This document shows positions 17,142 through 27,400 of a stretch of 64,000 nucleotides of DNA, piece after piece. Source of the stretch: Blautia coccoides (GTDB lineage: Bacteria; Bacillota; Clostridia; Lachnospirales; Lachnospiraceae); NCBI RefSeq assembly GCF_034355335.1, contig NZ_CP136422.1, positions 3,878,501 to 3,942,500 on the forward strand, in the 5' to 3' direction. The position numbers and the translations under genes were made by a program. The notes under the pieces were generated by a model. The model was not told where the DNA came from. It searched no databases and saw only the letters and a program-made list of their open reading frames with translations. Every line of letters begins with the position of its first letter. Within the stretch, counting starts at the first letter, position 1.

Positions 17142-18284
17142 CTACCACCTGCCTTCAATCCATCTGTAAGTCTCCTGTTCAATGTCTGTGATCACATCTA
17201 CATCAGGATTCTTGATCACTTTATGTCTTACCATAGCTTCTTCAATTATTGAATAAATATCCAGGAAACCGATTTTTCTGTTTAAAAACATACCTACTGC
17301 CTTCTCATTGGCCGCGTTGAATACAGTTGGCATGGAACCTCCCTTTTTAGAAGCCTCCATAGCCAGAGGCAGTCCTTTAAATGTATCCATATCCGGCTCC
17401 TCAAAGGTAATGGAGCCAAGCTTTGCAAAATCCAGGCGCTCACCGGGAAGGTAACGCCTCTCACCTCCGTACAGCGCATACTGGATGGGCAGCCGCATAT
17501 CCGGAGTTCCCAGCTGTGCAATGATGCCCCCGTCCACAAACTCCACCATGGAGTGGATCACACTCTGGGGCTGCACCACAACCTGTATCTGCTCCAGATC
17601 CATGTGGAACAGCCATTTGGCCTCCATGACCTCCAGCCCTTTATTCACCAGGGTGGCGGAATCAATGGTGATCTTCTGTCCCATGGCCCAGTTTGGATGT
17701 TTCAGCGCATCCTCCACTTGGATGTTGAGAAGCTCCTCCCGCTTTTTCCCCCGGAACGGTCCGCCTGAGGCGGTGATCAGCAGCTTGTGGATCCTGGCAG
17801 GGTCCTCCCCGTTAAGAGCCTGGAATATGGCACTGTGCTCACTGTCAACCGGCAGGATCCGTACACCGTACTCTTTTGCAAGGGGCATGATAATATGCCC
17901 TGCGGTCACCAGTGTCTCCTTATTGGCAAGGGCAATATCCTTGCCGGCACGGATACCCTCCACGGTAGGCCGGATACCGATCATACCCACAATGGCTGTG
18001 ACCAGTATATCCGATTCCGGCATGGCTGCCAACATCAGAAGGCCTTCCATGCCCCCTGTCACGGTACAGTCTGTATCCGCGACTCTGCTTTTCAGTTCAG
18101 CCGCTTTTTTTTCATCCCCCACTGCCGCCAGCTTCGGATGAAAGCGCCGGATCTGTTCCTCCAGCATATCAATATTGCTGCCCGCAGCGATTCCAACCAC
18201 CTGCAGGTCCTCATTGCTCTCCACCACATCCAGGGTCTGCGTGCCGATGGATCCCGTGGAACCTAATATCGCAATTTTTTTCAT
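17142..18284 (-). CDS. dxr: 1-deoxy-D-xylulose 5-phosphate reductoisomerase
   Basis: The enzyme converts 1-deoxyxylulose 5-phosphate into 2-C-methylerythritol 4-phosphate with NADPH, the committed step of the MEP isoprenoid pathway. It has the NADPH-binding start KKIAILGSTGSIGTQTLDVV, ALANKETLVTAG, the metal site PVDSEHSAIFQ, the flexible loop ITASGGPFRG and HPNWAMGQKITIDSATLVNKGLEVMEA. The length of 380 residues is normal. It lies between cdsA and rseP, a common order in Clostridia, and its product feeds undecaprenyl phosphate synthesis by uppS in the same operon. Confidence 0.97.
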   Translation of the reverse strand: MKKIAILGSTGSIGTQTLDVVESNEDLQVVGIAAGSNIDMLEEQIRRFHPKLAAVGDEKKAAELKSRVADTDCTVTGGMEGLLMLAAMPESDILVTAIVGMIGIRPTVEGIRAGKDIALANKETLVTAGHIIMPLAKEYGVRILPVDSEHSAIFQALNGEDPARIHKLLITASGGPFRGKKREELLNIQVEDALKHPNWAMGQKITIDSATLVNKGLEVMEAKWLFHMDLEQIQVVVQPQSVIHSMVEFVDGGIIAQLGTPDMRLPIQYALYGGERRYLPGERLDFAKLGSITFEEPDMDTFKGLPLAMEASKKGGSMPTVFNAANEKAVGMFLNRKIGFLDIYSIIEEAMVRHKVIKNPDVDVITDIEQETYRWIEGRW

Positions 18285-18300
18285 GTTATCACAACCTCAT

Positions 18301-19110
18301 TTACAGCAGCACATTTGCCAGGAAATAGATGAACGGTGCCGTGAATATAACACTGTCAAAACGGTCCAGAATGCCGCCGTGTCCCGGGATCAGCCTGCCG
18401 TAATCCTTTATCTCTTTGTTTCTCTTGATCGCCGATGCCGCCAGATCACCAACCATGGAGATCAGGGCGCCCACTGCACAGATCAGGGCATACATAAGCG
18501 CTGTGTGGCCGGAAGCCGGGTTCCATTTTACAATGACCACCGCGTAAAGGGCACCCAGAAGCGCTGCACCCGCAACACCGCCTATACCGCCCTCCACAGA
18601 TTTCTTCGGGCTTAAAACAGGAGCCATTTTGTGCTTTCCGATCAGCATTCCCACACAGTAAGCACAGGTGTCGCTGCCCCAGGAGCTTATAAAGATAAGC
18701 CCCACAAGCCAGGCACCGCTCTCCAGATTCCTGGTCTTGTAGATATAAGAAAGCATGACTGTCACGTAAATGACGCCGAACATGGCAGCCATGATCTGAT
18801 CCGCATGGTATTTGGGGTATGTAAATACATACACAGACATGATGAGGACCAACGCAAATAAAATGGCAATGAGTGAGAACTCTTCCTTATCCAGCAGAAG
18901 GGTCAGATAATAGATCACTGCCCCTGCGTATCCCGCCAGTTCCAGACCGCCCACACCCTTTTCCTGTACCTTCATGGCTTTGTACAGTTCCTGCATGCCG
19001 ATCAGGGAGATAGCCGCCAGAGTGACAAAGAGCACGATCCCTCCCGGTATAATGGTGGCAAGGGCAATGATGACCAGCACAATTCCGCTTAACAGCCTTG
19101 TCTTGAACAT
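18301..19110 (-). CDS. cdsA: Phosphatidate cytidylyltransferase
   Basis: This integral membrane enzyme makes CDP-diacylglycerol from phosphatidate and CTP for phospholipid synthesis. Hydrophobic segments span nearly the whole 269 residues, and the family signature is seen near the C-terminus (SAIKRNKEIKDYGRLIPGHGGILDRFDS). A GGAGG site stands before the ATG, only two bases after the uppS stop, indicating tight coupling in the operon. Confidence 0.96.
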   Translation of the reverse strand: MFKTRLLSGIVLVIIALATIIPGGIVLFVTLAAISLIGMQELYKAMKVQEKGVGGLELAGYAGAVIYYLTLLLDKEEFSLIAILFALVLIMSVYVFTYPKYHADQIMAAMFGVIYVTVMLSYIYKTRNLESGAWLVGLIFISSWGSDTCAYCVGMLIGKHKMAPVLSPKKSVEGGIGGVAGAALLGALYAVVIVKWNPASGHTALMYALICAVGALISMVGDLAASAIKRNKEIKDYGRLIPGHGGILDRFDSVIFTAPFIYFLANVLL

Positions 19111-19112
19111 GG

Positions 19113-19820
19113 TTATACCTCCTTCACGCCGCCGTATCTGCGGTCTCTCTGATTGAATTTCTGAATGGCTTTTTCAAATTCTGCCTTGTTAAAATCAGGC
19201 CATGCCACATCGGTAAAATAAAACTCCGTGTAGGCAAGCTGCCACATGAGAAAGTTGGAAAGGCGTTCCTCCCCGCTGGTGCGGATCAACAGATCCGGGT
19301 CCGGCAGACCCTTTGTATCCAGATAACCGGATATGGTCTCCTCTGTGATCAACTCCGGGTCCAGTGCGCCCCTTTTCACGTCCCTGGCCAGCTCCTGCAC
19401 AGCCCTCTTGATCTCATCTCTGCTGCCGTAATTCAGCGCGATCTGAAAATGCAGCTCGTCAAACTGGCTGGAATACTCCTCCAGCTCCCTGATCCTTGCC
19501 TGCAGATCCTCATCAAAGACAGAAGGCTCCCCGATCACGCGGACACGCATCTTATTATCCCTGGCTATTTTCAGGCACTTTTTCATATAATTGCGGAACA
19601 GCTTCATCAGGCCGTCAACTTCATCTTTGGAACGCTTCCAGTTCTCAGTGGAAAAGGCATAGACTGTGAGATACTTCACACCCAGTTCCTTAGCTATGGA
19701 GCATATTTTTTCCAGATTCTCGCAGCCTTTCACATGCCCGTATGTCCTTGGCATCCCTTTGGCCTTAGCCCAGCGGCCGTTGCCGTCCAGGATGATCGCC
19801 ACATGATTTGGAATCACCAT
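19113..19820 (-). CDS. uppS: Undecaprenyl diphosphate synthase
   Basis: This cis-prenyltransferase extends farnesyl diphosphate with isopentenyl diphosphate to the C55 carrier lipid of cell-wall synthesis. Motifs are HVAIILDGNGRWAKAKGMPRTYGHVKGCENL (catalytic Asp and phosphate-binding region), YAFSTENWKRSKDEV, and near the end PDLLIRTSGEERLSNFLMWQLAYTEFYF. The length of 235 residues is normal. It is preceded by an AGGAGG site and sits between frr and cdsA. Confidence 0.97.
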   Translation of the reverse strand: MVIPNHVAIILDGNGRWAKAKGMPRTYGHVKGCENLEKICSIAKELGVKYLTVYAFSTENWKRSKDEVDGLMKLFRNYMKKCLKIARDNKMRVRVIGEPSVFDEDLQARIRELEEYSSQFDELHFQIALNYGSRDEIKRAVQELARDVKRGALDPELITEETISGYLDTKGLPDPDLLIRTSGEERLSNFLMWQLAYTEFYFTDVAWPDFNKAEFEKAIQKFNQRDRRYGGVKEV

Positions 19821-19842
19821 GTTTTTCTCCTCCTACGCATAA

Positions 19843-19880
19843 AAGAGGCACAATACTTTTTTCTTGTATGTGCCCCTCTT
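19843..19880 (-). terminator. Hairpin between frr and uppS
   Basis: AAGAGGCACA and TGTGCCCCTCTT form an imperfect stem with a loop of about 16 bases and T residues on the minus-strand exit side. It may partly terminate transcription after pyrH-frr, so the downstream envelope genes would be read at a lower level. Confidence 0.6.
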
Positions 19881-19888
19881 GATTCAAA

Positions 19889-20446
19889 TTATACTGTTAA
19901 GATTTCTTTTGATTTCTCTTCCACTGTCTTATCGATGTTCTTTCCGAACTTATCTGTCAGTTTCTGGATCACGTCCTCAAGTTCTTTGATCTCATCCTCA
20001 GAAACATCCTGTTTTGCCAGCTTTTTAAATGCCTCGTTGGCGTCACGGCGGATATTGCGGACAGCTACCTTGGCAGCTTCCCCTTTCTTCTTCACGTCTT
20101 TCACCAGCTCTTTTCTGCGCTCCTCGGTAAGCTCAGGCAGTACCAGACGGATAGACTTGCCGTCATTATTGGGGTTGATCCCCAGATCAGATGTCAGGAT
20201 GGCTTTCTGGATATCCTTGATCAGGGAAGACTCCCATGGCTGGATCTGGATCATTCTGGGTTCCGGCACAGTTACATTTGCCACCTGCTGCAGTGGTGTA
20301 GGGGTCCCATAATAGTCTACGGTGATTTTATCCAGAATATGCGGATTTGCACGTCCGGCACGGATGGTTCCCAGTTCTTTTACCAGGGCATCCATTGTCT
20401 TGTTCATTTTGTCTTCATATTTTGCGATTCTCTCATCAGTTGCCAT
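19889..20446 (-). CDS. frr: Ribosome recycling factor
   Basis: The protein splits post-termination ribosomes together with EF-G. The 185-residue sequence shows the family features: [38 protein letters not shown] and, later, [36 protein letters not shown] chose ATG 20446 ([11 protein letters not shown]) since GGAGG lies eight bases upstream; another ATG two codons earlier is too close to the site. It follows pyrH by 17 bases, the near-universal arrangement. Confidence 0.97.
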   Translation of the reverse strand: MATDERIAKYEDKMNKTMDALVKELGTIRAGRANPHILDKITVDYYGTPTPLQQVANVTVPEPRMIQIQPWESSLIKDIQKAILTSDLGINPNNDGKSIRLVLPELTEERRKELVKDVKKKGEAAKVAVRNIRRDANEAFKKLAKQDVSEDEIKELEDVIQKLTDKFGKNIDKTVEEKSKEILTV

Positions 20447-20463
20447 ATTCATTTCCTCCCAAA

Positions 20464-21159
20464 TTATACTAATACTTTTGTTCCTGTAAATTTACCGTGA
20501 GCGGTGTTCACAATACTGTCTTTTTCATTCAGTCCAAACACAAGCATGGGCATCTTGTTCTCCATACAGAGAATGGATGCGGTCATATCCACAACTGCCA
20601 GCTTCTTGTCTATGACCTCCTGAATACTCACCTCATCATACTTCCTGGCGTCAGGATTGCTCTTGGGATCGCTGTCATACACACCGTCCACTGCTTTTGC
20701 CAGGAAAATCATGTCAGCCTCAATCTCAACCGCACGCAGTACAGTGGCTGTGTCTGTTGAGAAATAGGGATGGCCTGTGCCGCCTGCCATAAAGACTACC
20801 ATGCCGCGGTCAAAATATTTATTGACACGGTCTTTTGAAAATAATTTCGTAAAAGAGCCGCATTCAAAGGGAGTCAGGACACTGGTCCTCATGCCTGCTG
20901 TGCGGAAGATCTCAGATACATAGATACAGTTCATGACTGTGGCAAGCATTCCGATCTGGTCTGCTTTTGTTCTGTCCATGTTCTCACTGGTGCGGCCTCT
21001 CCAGAAGTTGCCGCCGCCGATCACAATACCCACCTGAATCCCCTCATCCACCAGAACTTTAACCTGACGGGCAACCTCCATAACTGTCGCCTCATCAAAT
21101 CCGGTCTTCTTGGAACCCGCCAGCGCTTCTCCGCTCAGTTTCAGTAAAATTCTCTTCAT
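20464..21159 (-). CDS. pyrH: UMP kinase
   Basis: The enzyme phosphorylates UMP to UDP in pyrimidine nucleotide synthesis and acts as a hexamer regulated by GTP and UTP. It has the amino-acid-kinase start [14 protein letters not shown], the glycine-rich [18 protein letters not shown] loop, [15 protein letters not shown] and [19 protein letters not shown]. The length of 231 residues is typical. It lies 17 bases after the HPt gene and leads the frr-uppS-cdsA-dxr-rseP run. Confidence 0.97.
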   Translation of the reverse strand: MKRILLKLSGEALAGSKKTGFDEATVMEVARQVKVLVDEGIQVGIVIGGGNFWRGRTSENMDRTKADQIGMLATVMNCIYVSEIFRTAGMRTSVLTPFECGSFTKLFSKDRVNKYFDRGMVVFMAGGTGHPYFSTDTATVLRAVEIEADMIFLAKAVDGVYDSDPKSNPDARKYDEVSIQEVIDKKLAVVDMTASILCMENKMPMLVFGLNEKDSIVNTAHGKFTGTKVLV

Positions 21160-21175
21160 CTGTCTTTCCTCTTCA

Positions 21176-21529
21176 CTATTGATTTTCTGTGATGATCTTT
21201 ATTATCTCATTGTACTGCTTTTCAATTTCGTCCATATCCTCACAGGAAGGAAGTTCGCCTCTCCTGCCTTTTTCCACTGCCGGCTGCATCTTATCGTAAA
21301 GACTGCTGAGTCCCAGATTGCCGGACACACCTTTCATGGTATGGGCTGCTTTAAAAAATTCATCTGCATCGCCCTGTGCAAAGGCTTTTTTCATTGCTCC
21401 AAAGGTTACATCCTGGGGGAACTTTTTTAAAAACTTCATGCACAGCGCTTCGTTGTTCATGAAACGCTCCAGTGTGCCGTCCATGTCACATCCCGCTTCA
21501 CGCAGTTTGGTCAACATTACATGTTCCAT
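21176..21529 (-). CDS. HPt (histidine phosphotransfer) domain protein
   Basis: The 117-residue helical protein carries the phosphorylatable histidine in FFKAAHTMKGVSGNLGL and matches a free-standing HPt domain, which relays phosphate between receiver domains. I chose ATG 21529 since AGGAGA stands seven bases upstream. No kinase or receiver gene is adjacent; it lies just upstream of pyrH on the same strand and could be cotranscribed with it. The only hybrid kinase in this window, at 34-38 kb, has its own receiver and could be a partner, which is speculation. Confidence 0.88.
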   Translation of the reverse strand: MEHVMLTKLREAGCDMDGTLERFMNNEALCMKFLKKFPQDVTFGAMKKAFAQGDADEFFKAAHTMKGVSGNLGLSSLYDKMQPAVEKGRRGELPSCEDMDEIEKQYNEIIKIITENQ

Positions 21530-21703
21530 ATACATTCTCCTATTATATACCGGAAAATATATTCTCCCGGTACAGCATCTGCTGCTGCGGCATTTACCTG
21601 TCTTTCGGATTTGTCACTGCTCCTTCTAAACCAAGAGCAGTAACCCGGATTTTTATTCTATCCCTAGTATACCTGTAAAATTTACTGATTTCAAGGGAAT
21701 TTT

Positions 21704-23071
21704 CTATAAACTCTGAAACAAACTCCAATATCCCTGCACAAATATATAAAGGACGATAACCGGCAGGATAAATGTGAGATAAACCTTTATTTTTCCGGGA
21801 AATGAGATTCCGTCTCCCGTGTTGGCCTCTTTCAGGAAGTTCTTCCATCCCCATCCGTATCTGGTCACGCAGAACAGCAGATATACAAGGGAGCCAAGAG
21901 GGAGCAGGTTATTGCTCACCAGGAAGTCCTCAAATCCCATAATATCCTTGCCGAGGATCGTAAAATCGCTCCAGACAGTCATGCCGAAAATGCAGGGCAG
22001 GGACAAGAGGAAGATCGCAATCCCATTTATGAGCGCCGCTTTTTTCACATTCCAGTTCCACAGATCCTGGGCAAAGGATATGATGTTCTGGAACACAGCT
22101 ATAATGGTGGAAAGTGCTGCAAAGGACATGAAAAGGAAGAACAAAGCCCCCCAGAACCTTCCCCCTTTCATGGCATTAAACACATTGGGCAGGGTGACAA
22201 ACACAAGGCCCGGACCTTCCCCCGGATTCACCTGGAACGCAGAGCAGGCAGGAAAGATAATAAGCCCGGCGATCAAAGCCACCATGGTATCCAGGATCGT
22301 AATACTGACAGCCTCACCGGTGAGTTTGCGTTCCTTGCCTATGTAGCTTCCGAAAATAGCCAGTGCCCCGATCCCCAGACTCAGGGTAAAGAAAGCCTGT
22401 CCCATGGCCGCGAAGATAACATCCTGAATGCCGTACTCAGACAATTTTCCGAAATCAGGCAGCAGATAGAATTTCAGCCCCTCAGACGCGCCTTCCAGTG
22501 TACAGGAACGCACAGCCAGAAGTACCATCAGCGCCAGAAGCACCACCATCATGATCTTGGTGATCTTCTCCACACCCTTCTGCAGTCCCATGGAACAAAC
22601 TGCAAAACCGATGACCACGATCAGAACCATCCAGAAGATCATCTGGGGCATATCCGTGGAAAGGCTTCCAAATGCCGCACCCACACCTTCTGTGTCAAGT
22701 CCCACAAAATCACCTTTCACCATCTTCACAAAATAAGCCAGCATCCAGCCGCCGATGGTTGTGTAGAACATCATCAGCAGGTAGTTTCCCGCCATGCCGA
22801 AATATCTGTAAATATGCCATTTGCTTCCCTTCTTCTCAAGCACATTGAAGGACACGGCAATACTTTTCTGGCTGGCTCTGCCCACTGCAAATTCCATGAC
22901 CATGATAGGCAGGCCAAGAATAAACAGAAAAAACAGGTATATCAGCACAAACGCCGCACCGCCGTACTTTCCCGTTATATAGGGAAAACGCCATACATTT
23001 CCGAGACCGATGGCACATCCTGCGGATATCAGGATAAAACCCAGTCTGGAAGAAAATTTTTCTCTTTCCAT
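21704..23071 (-). CDS. Sodium-dependent neurotransmitter-type (NSS/SNF) transporter
   Basis: This 455-residue membrane protein of the LeuT/MhsT family imports amino acids with sodium. The start SRLGFILISAGCAIGLGNVWRFPYITGKYGGAAF holds the unwound helix 1 that binds sodium and substrate. About eleven to twelve hydrophobic segments follow, consistent with the short 11-TM bacterial forms. The substrate cannot be told from sequence. A gap of about 170 bases to the HPt gene suggests it is not part of the pyrH operon. Confidence 0.92.
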   Translation of the reverse strand: MEREKFSSRLGFILISAGCAIGLGNVWRFPYITGKYGGAAFVLIYLFFLFILGLPIMVMEFAVGRASQKSIAVSFNVLEKKGSKWHIYRYFGMAGNYLLMMFYTTIGGWMLAYFVKMVKGDFVGLDTEGVGAAFGSLSTDMPQMIFWMVLIVVIGFAVCSMGLQKGVEKITKIMMVVLLALMVLLAVRSCTLEGASEGLKFYLLPDFGKLSEYGIQDVIFAAMGQAFFTLSLGIGALAIFGSYIGKERKLTGEAVSITILDTMVALIAGLIIFPACSAFQVNPGEGPGLVFVTLPNVFNAMKGGRFWGALFFLFMSFAALSTIIAVFQNIISFAQDLWNWNVKKAALINGIAIFLLSLPCIFGMTVWSDFTILGKDIMGFEDFLVSNNLLPLGSLVYLLFCVTRYGWGWKNFLKEANTGDGISFPGKIKVYLTFILPVIVLYIFVQGYWSLFQSL

Positions 23072-23162
23072 ATTTCCTCAACCTCATTATTTTTTATCCC
23101 GGAAGTTTCCTCTTCCGGCTGAAGTATTGTATCACAATGTCTGATAAAACGCCACAATTTTA

Positions 23163-24188
23163 TTAACGACTCTCAATACTTCCGATATTTTTTATGAGAA
23201 CAGAGATCGTCCCGTCAGGATTGGTGATAAATTCCACCTTATCCTTGTTATTGTACTCCTCCATGGGGATTTTTAATTCAATTCCCGTATCGGTGAGCAG
23301 GTGCTGTTTCGTAAACTTTTTGGTGGTGGTGGGATTCTGAGGCTCCACTCTTGTCTCTGCCAGGTTGTATTTTTCCAGCTTCTCCTGCACCTCCTCCCGC
23401 ATCTGGGGATGCTCCTTAAATATCTTTTCTATGACCACAGGCACATCCAAGGCTCCCTCACTGGAAAGCTCCTGATTGATGATGCTCTTGGTCTCCATCT
23501 GCACCTCAAACTGTTCAGATTCATTGTAGTATTTTTTCTGCACATCCGTCACCGCTTTATTCACAATGGAAAGCCGTGTCTTGGCGGAAAGAGAGCCTTG
23601 GCACTTTAAAAACAGCTTTGAGAAATAATTGGTCTTGATACCGTTTACATCATACTTCTTCTCCACAAGACGCACATACTTAGGCGCCCCCAGATCAAGC
23701 AGAGCCGCCTCGGAAAGCTTTTGGGTCTCCCCCGGCAGAATGGCTTTCTGCATTATGATATCGTTGTTATTGCCCCAGGGGTCCGCATTTGTCAGATGGG
23801 TGTAGGATGTACGGTAGTTCATCTTCAAAAGAGCCAGGTATTTATGTCTGTCCACCTGATATTCCGCTGTCAGAAGGTCTGCCGGCGGGATCTCAATGTT
23901 CTGGTTCATGATGGTGAAGAGCTCCTGGGCGATCTTCTTGGAAATCTCCACAAAATTCTCCGTGTCATACTCCTCTATATACTTATAAATACTGGACTCC
24001 TCCTCAGAAAAGCTGCAGCTTCGTATCTCATCACTGGTATCGATCCTGAAAATATGGGCTTTCAGAAAGTCCGCAAAATCAGAACCATAGTCAAGCACCT
24101 TGTCGGACAGCACCGGCATACCCACTGTGGAATCCAAAATATGTACGATCACCTGTCCGATATGGATCTCTTCCTTATCTGCTATCAT
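23163..24188 (-). CDS. Nucleoid-associated protein, NdpA/YejK-like
   Basis: The 341-residue soluble protein resembles the 37-kDa nucleoid-associated family (YejK/NdpA): it begins IHIGQVIVHILDSTVGMPVLSDK, has the helical region with VEISKKIAQELFTIMNQN and a middle part (LLKMNYRTSYTHL), and a C-terminal beta-rich segment (IELKIPMEEYNNKDKVEFITNPDG). Family members coat the nucleoid in Proteobacteria; in Firmicutes the role is unknown. It is divergent from carB, with about 257 bases between the starts. The family call is from pattern memory. Confidence 0.78.
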   Translation of the reverse strand: MIADKEEIHIGQVIVHILDSTVGMPVLSDKVLDYGSDFADFLKAHIFRIDTSDEIRSCSFSEEESSIYKYIEEYDTENFVEISKKIAQELFTIMNQNIEIPPADLLTAEYQVDRHKYLALLKMNYRTSYTHLTNADPWGNNNDIIMQKAILPGETQKLSEAALLDLGAPKYVRLVEKKYDVNGIKTNYFSKLFLKCQGSLSAKTRLSIVNKAVTDVQKKYYNESEQFEVQMETKSIINQELSSEGALDVPVVIEKIFKEHPQMREEVQEKLEKYNLAETRVEPQNPTTTKKFTKQHLLTDTGIELKIPMEEYNNKDKVEFITNPDGTISVLIKNIGSIESR

Positions 24189-24316
24189 GTGTCTTCACTC
24201 CTGTTCTTATGTTCTCCTGCTGTATCAGTCAGTCCTCACAGGCTTTTTGATACAGGTTTCCTGTAGAGTATACCGCAATCTGCAAATTTTATCTACTTTT
24301 TTCGAGCTATTTATAC

Positions 24317-24346
24317 TTGCGGCAAAATATATGACTATGCTATAAT
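24317..24346 (+). promoter_or_regulatory. Likely carB promoter
   Basis: TTGCGG (24317-24322) and TATAAT (24341-24346) are 18 bases apart, about 100 bases before carB. A GC-rich stem (CCGCCA...TGGCGG, about 24393-24412) lies in the leader. I saw no PyrR-type binding loop. Confidence 0.55.
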
Positions 24347-24445
24347 TGTCCCTGACTGAAGGCGTGATACACAGGCCTTCTATTATCATGTTCCGCCAAA
24401 TTAACATGGCGGAGGATTAAGCACAAAGAAAAATGGAGGATAGCT

Positions 24446-27400
24446 ATGCCAAAGAGAAATGACATTCACAAAATTCTGATTATCGGTTCCGGCCCTATCA
24501 TCATCGGACAGGCATGCGAATTTGATTATTCCGGAACACAGGCATGCAAAGCATTAAAGAGCCTTGGTTACGAAATTGTACTGGTCAATTCCAACCCGGC
24601 AACCATTATGACAGACCCGGCAACAGCTGACGTCACTTACATCGAACCGCTGAATGTAGACCGGCTTACAGAGATCATCGAAAAAGAAAGACCGGATGCC
24701 CTGCTCCCTAACCTGGGCGGACAGTCAGGACTCAATCTCTGTGAAGAGCTGTACAACGCAGGCGTTTTAGAAAAATATAAGGTAGAAGTCATCGGTGTTC
24801 AGGTTGACGCCATCAACCGCGGCGAAGACCGCATCGCATTCAAACAGGCCATGAACGAGCTGGGCATTGAGATGGCAAAGAGCGCACCGGCTTATACCGT
24901 TGAGGAGGCAGTGAAGATCGCCTCTGAACTGGGATATCCCTGCGTGATCCGTCCTGCCTATACCATGGGCGGTACCGGCGGCGGTATTGTATATAATGAG
25001 GAAGAACTCCGCAAAGTGGCAGCCCGCGGTATTGCAGCATCCATGGTAAACCAGATCCTCATTGAGGAGTCTGTCATCGGATGGGAAGAGTTGGAAGTGG
25101 AAGTTGTCCGCGATGCAACAGGCAAGAAAATCTCCATTTGTTTCATAGAAAATATTGACCCCATGGGCGTACATACAGGTGATTCCTTCTGTTCTGCCCC
25201 TATGCTGACTGTATCCCAGGAAGTACAGGACCGTCTGGAAAAACAGGCACACGCCATTGTGGAATCCATCGGCGTCATCGGTGGAACCAATGTGCAGTTT
25301 GCCCACGACCCCAAATCAGACAGGATCATCATCATTGAGATCAACCCCAGAACCTCCCGCTCCTCCGCGCTGGCATCCAAGGCTACCGGTTTCCCCATTG
25401 CCTATGTGTCCGCACTGCTGGCAGCAGGACTCACACTCTCAGAGATTCCTTATTATAAGGGAGGTTCCCTGGCAGACTACAAACCCACCGGTGACTATAT
25501 TGTGGTCAAATTCGCGCGCTGGGCATTTGAGAAATTCAAAAAAGCGGAGGATAAACTGGGCACACAGATGAAAGCTGTAGGTGAAGTGATGTCCATCGGC
25601 AAGAATTATAAGGAAGCCCTTCAAAAAGCCATCCGTTCCCTGGAAAAAGGCCGCTACGGTCTGGGATTTGCCAAAGATTTTCATGAGCTTTCTCTGGATG
25701 AACTGTACTTAAAGCTGGGAGAGCCTACCAGTGAGAGACAGTTTATTCTGTACGAAGCCATCCGAAAAGGCGCTCCTCTTTCCAAGCTTCATGAGATGAC
25801 CCATATCAAAATGTGGTTCCTGGAGCAGATGAAGGAACTGGTTGACCTGGAGGAAAAAATCCTGGCCTGCCGCGGCGGTCATCTCTCTGATGAGCTTCTG
25901 GTTCAGGCCAAGAAGGACGGCTTCTCAGACAAATATCTGGCAGAGCTTCTGGATGTTGACGAATGGGAGCTGTTCAAGAGAAGAGAATCCCTGGGCATGA
26001 ACGAGCGCTGGGATGCAGTTCCGGTAAGCGGTGTAAAAGAACCTGCCGCATACTATTACTCCACCTACAACGGGGAGGATAAAGCCCCTGTATCCGGCGG
26101 ACGAAAAGTCATGGTCCTGGGCGGCGGTCCTAACAGGATCGGACAGGGTATTGAATTTGACTACTGCTGTGTTCACGCTGCCTTTACTCTGAGAGATCTG
26201 GGATTTGAGACCATCATGGTAAACTGCAACCCTGAAACCGTATCCACAGACTACGACACCTCCGACAAGCTGTACTTCGAGCCTCTTACCGTGGAAGATG
26301 TCATGTCTATCTATAATAAAGAAAAGCCACTGGGTGTTATTGTACAGTTCGGCGGCCAGACACCGCTCAACATTGCAGCGGAACTGGAAAAACGCGGCGC
26401 TCATATCCTGGGTACTTCTCCGGCTGTCATTGATATGGCTGAAGACCGTGATCTGTTCAATGCCATGATGCAGAAGCTGAATATTCCCATGCCGGAATCA
26501 GGAATGGCTGTCAATGTGGATGAGGCGCTGGAAATCGCTCACCGCATCGGCTATCCTATGATGGTACGTCCTTCCTATGTACTGGGCGGCCGCGGAATGG
26601 AAGTGGTATATGATGACAACATGCTCCGTGACTATATGGCGGCAGCCATTGATGTGACACCGGAGCGTCCTATCCTCATGGACAGATTCCTGCAGAATGC
26701 CCTGGAATGTGAGACAGACGCTATCTCTGACGGCTCCAACGCATTTGTCCCCACTGTTATGCAGCACATTGAGCAGGCCGGCGTACACTCCGGAGATTCT
26801 GCCTGTGTGATCCCCTCCGTGGAAATCTCAGAGGAGAACAAAAAGCTCATCCGTGAATACACCACAGCTATTGCCTGTGAGATGGGTGTTGTAGGCCTGA
26901 TGAACATGCAGTACGCCATCTGTGAGGACAAGGTTTACGTTCTGGAGGCCAATCCCCGTGCATCCCGTACGGTTCCGCTGGTATCCAAGGTATGCAACAT
27001 CAACATGGCCAATATTGCCACAAAGCTTATGACATATGAACTGACAGGAGAACGCCCGGATGTAACCTCTTTCTCGGAAAAGGCACATCCCTACTACGGT
27101 GTGAAAGAAGCCGTGTTCCCGTTCAATATGTTCCCTGAGGTTGACCCTCTGCTGGGACCGGAAATGCGTTCCACAGGCGAAGTTCTGGGACTGAGTGAAT
27201 CCTTTGGCCTGGCTTACTACAAAGCCCAGGAGGCAGCAGGCGCCAAGCTTCCGCTCTCCGGCAATGCATTGGTAAGCGTCAACAAAGGCGACAGGGTTCA
27301 GGCACTGGAAGTTGCAAGACAGCTTCACGAGCTGGGCTTTACCATTGTTTCCACCGAAGGCTGCGGCCAATACTTCACCGAAAACGGTGTGCCCTGTAAG

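Noticed and set aside
17485..18141. 218-residue frame opposite dxr
   Set aside because: Antisense to dxr, whose motifs are complete; no start site.
24347..24445. PyrR attenuator in the carB leader
   Set aside because: No PyrR binding-loop sequence and no terminator with T-run were found; only a short GC stem.
24767..25398. Long open frames opposite carB
   Set aside because: They are antisense shadows of a well-conserved gene with strong codon bias.
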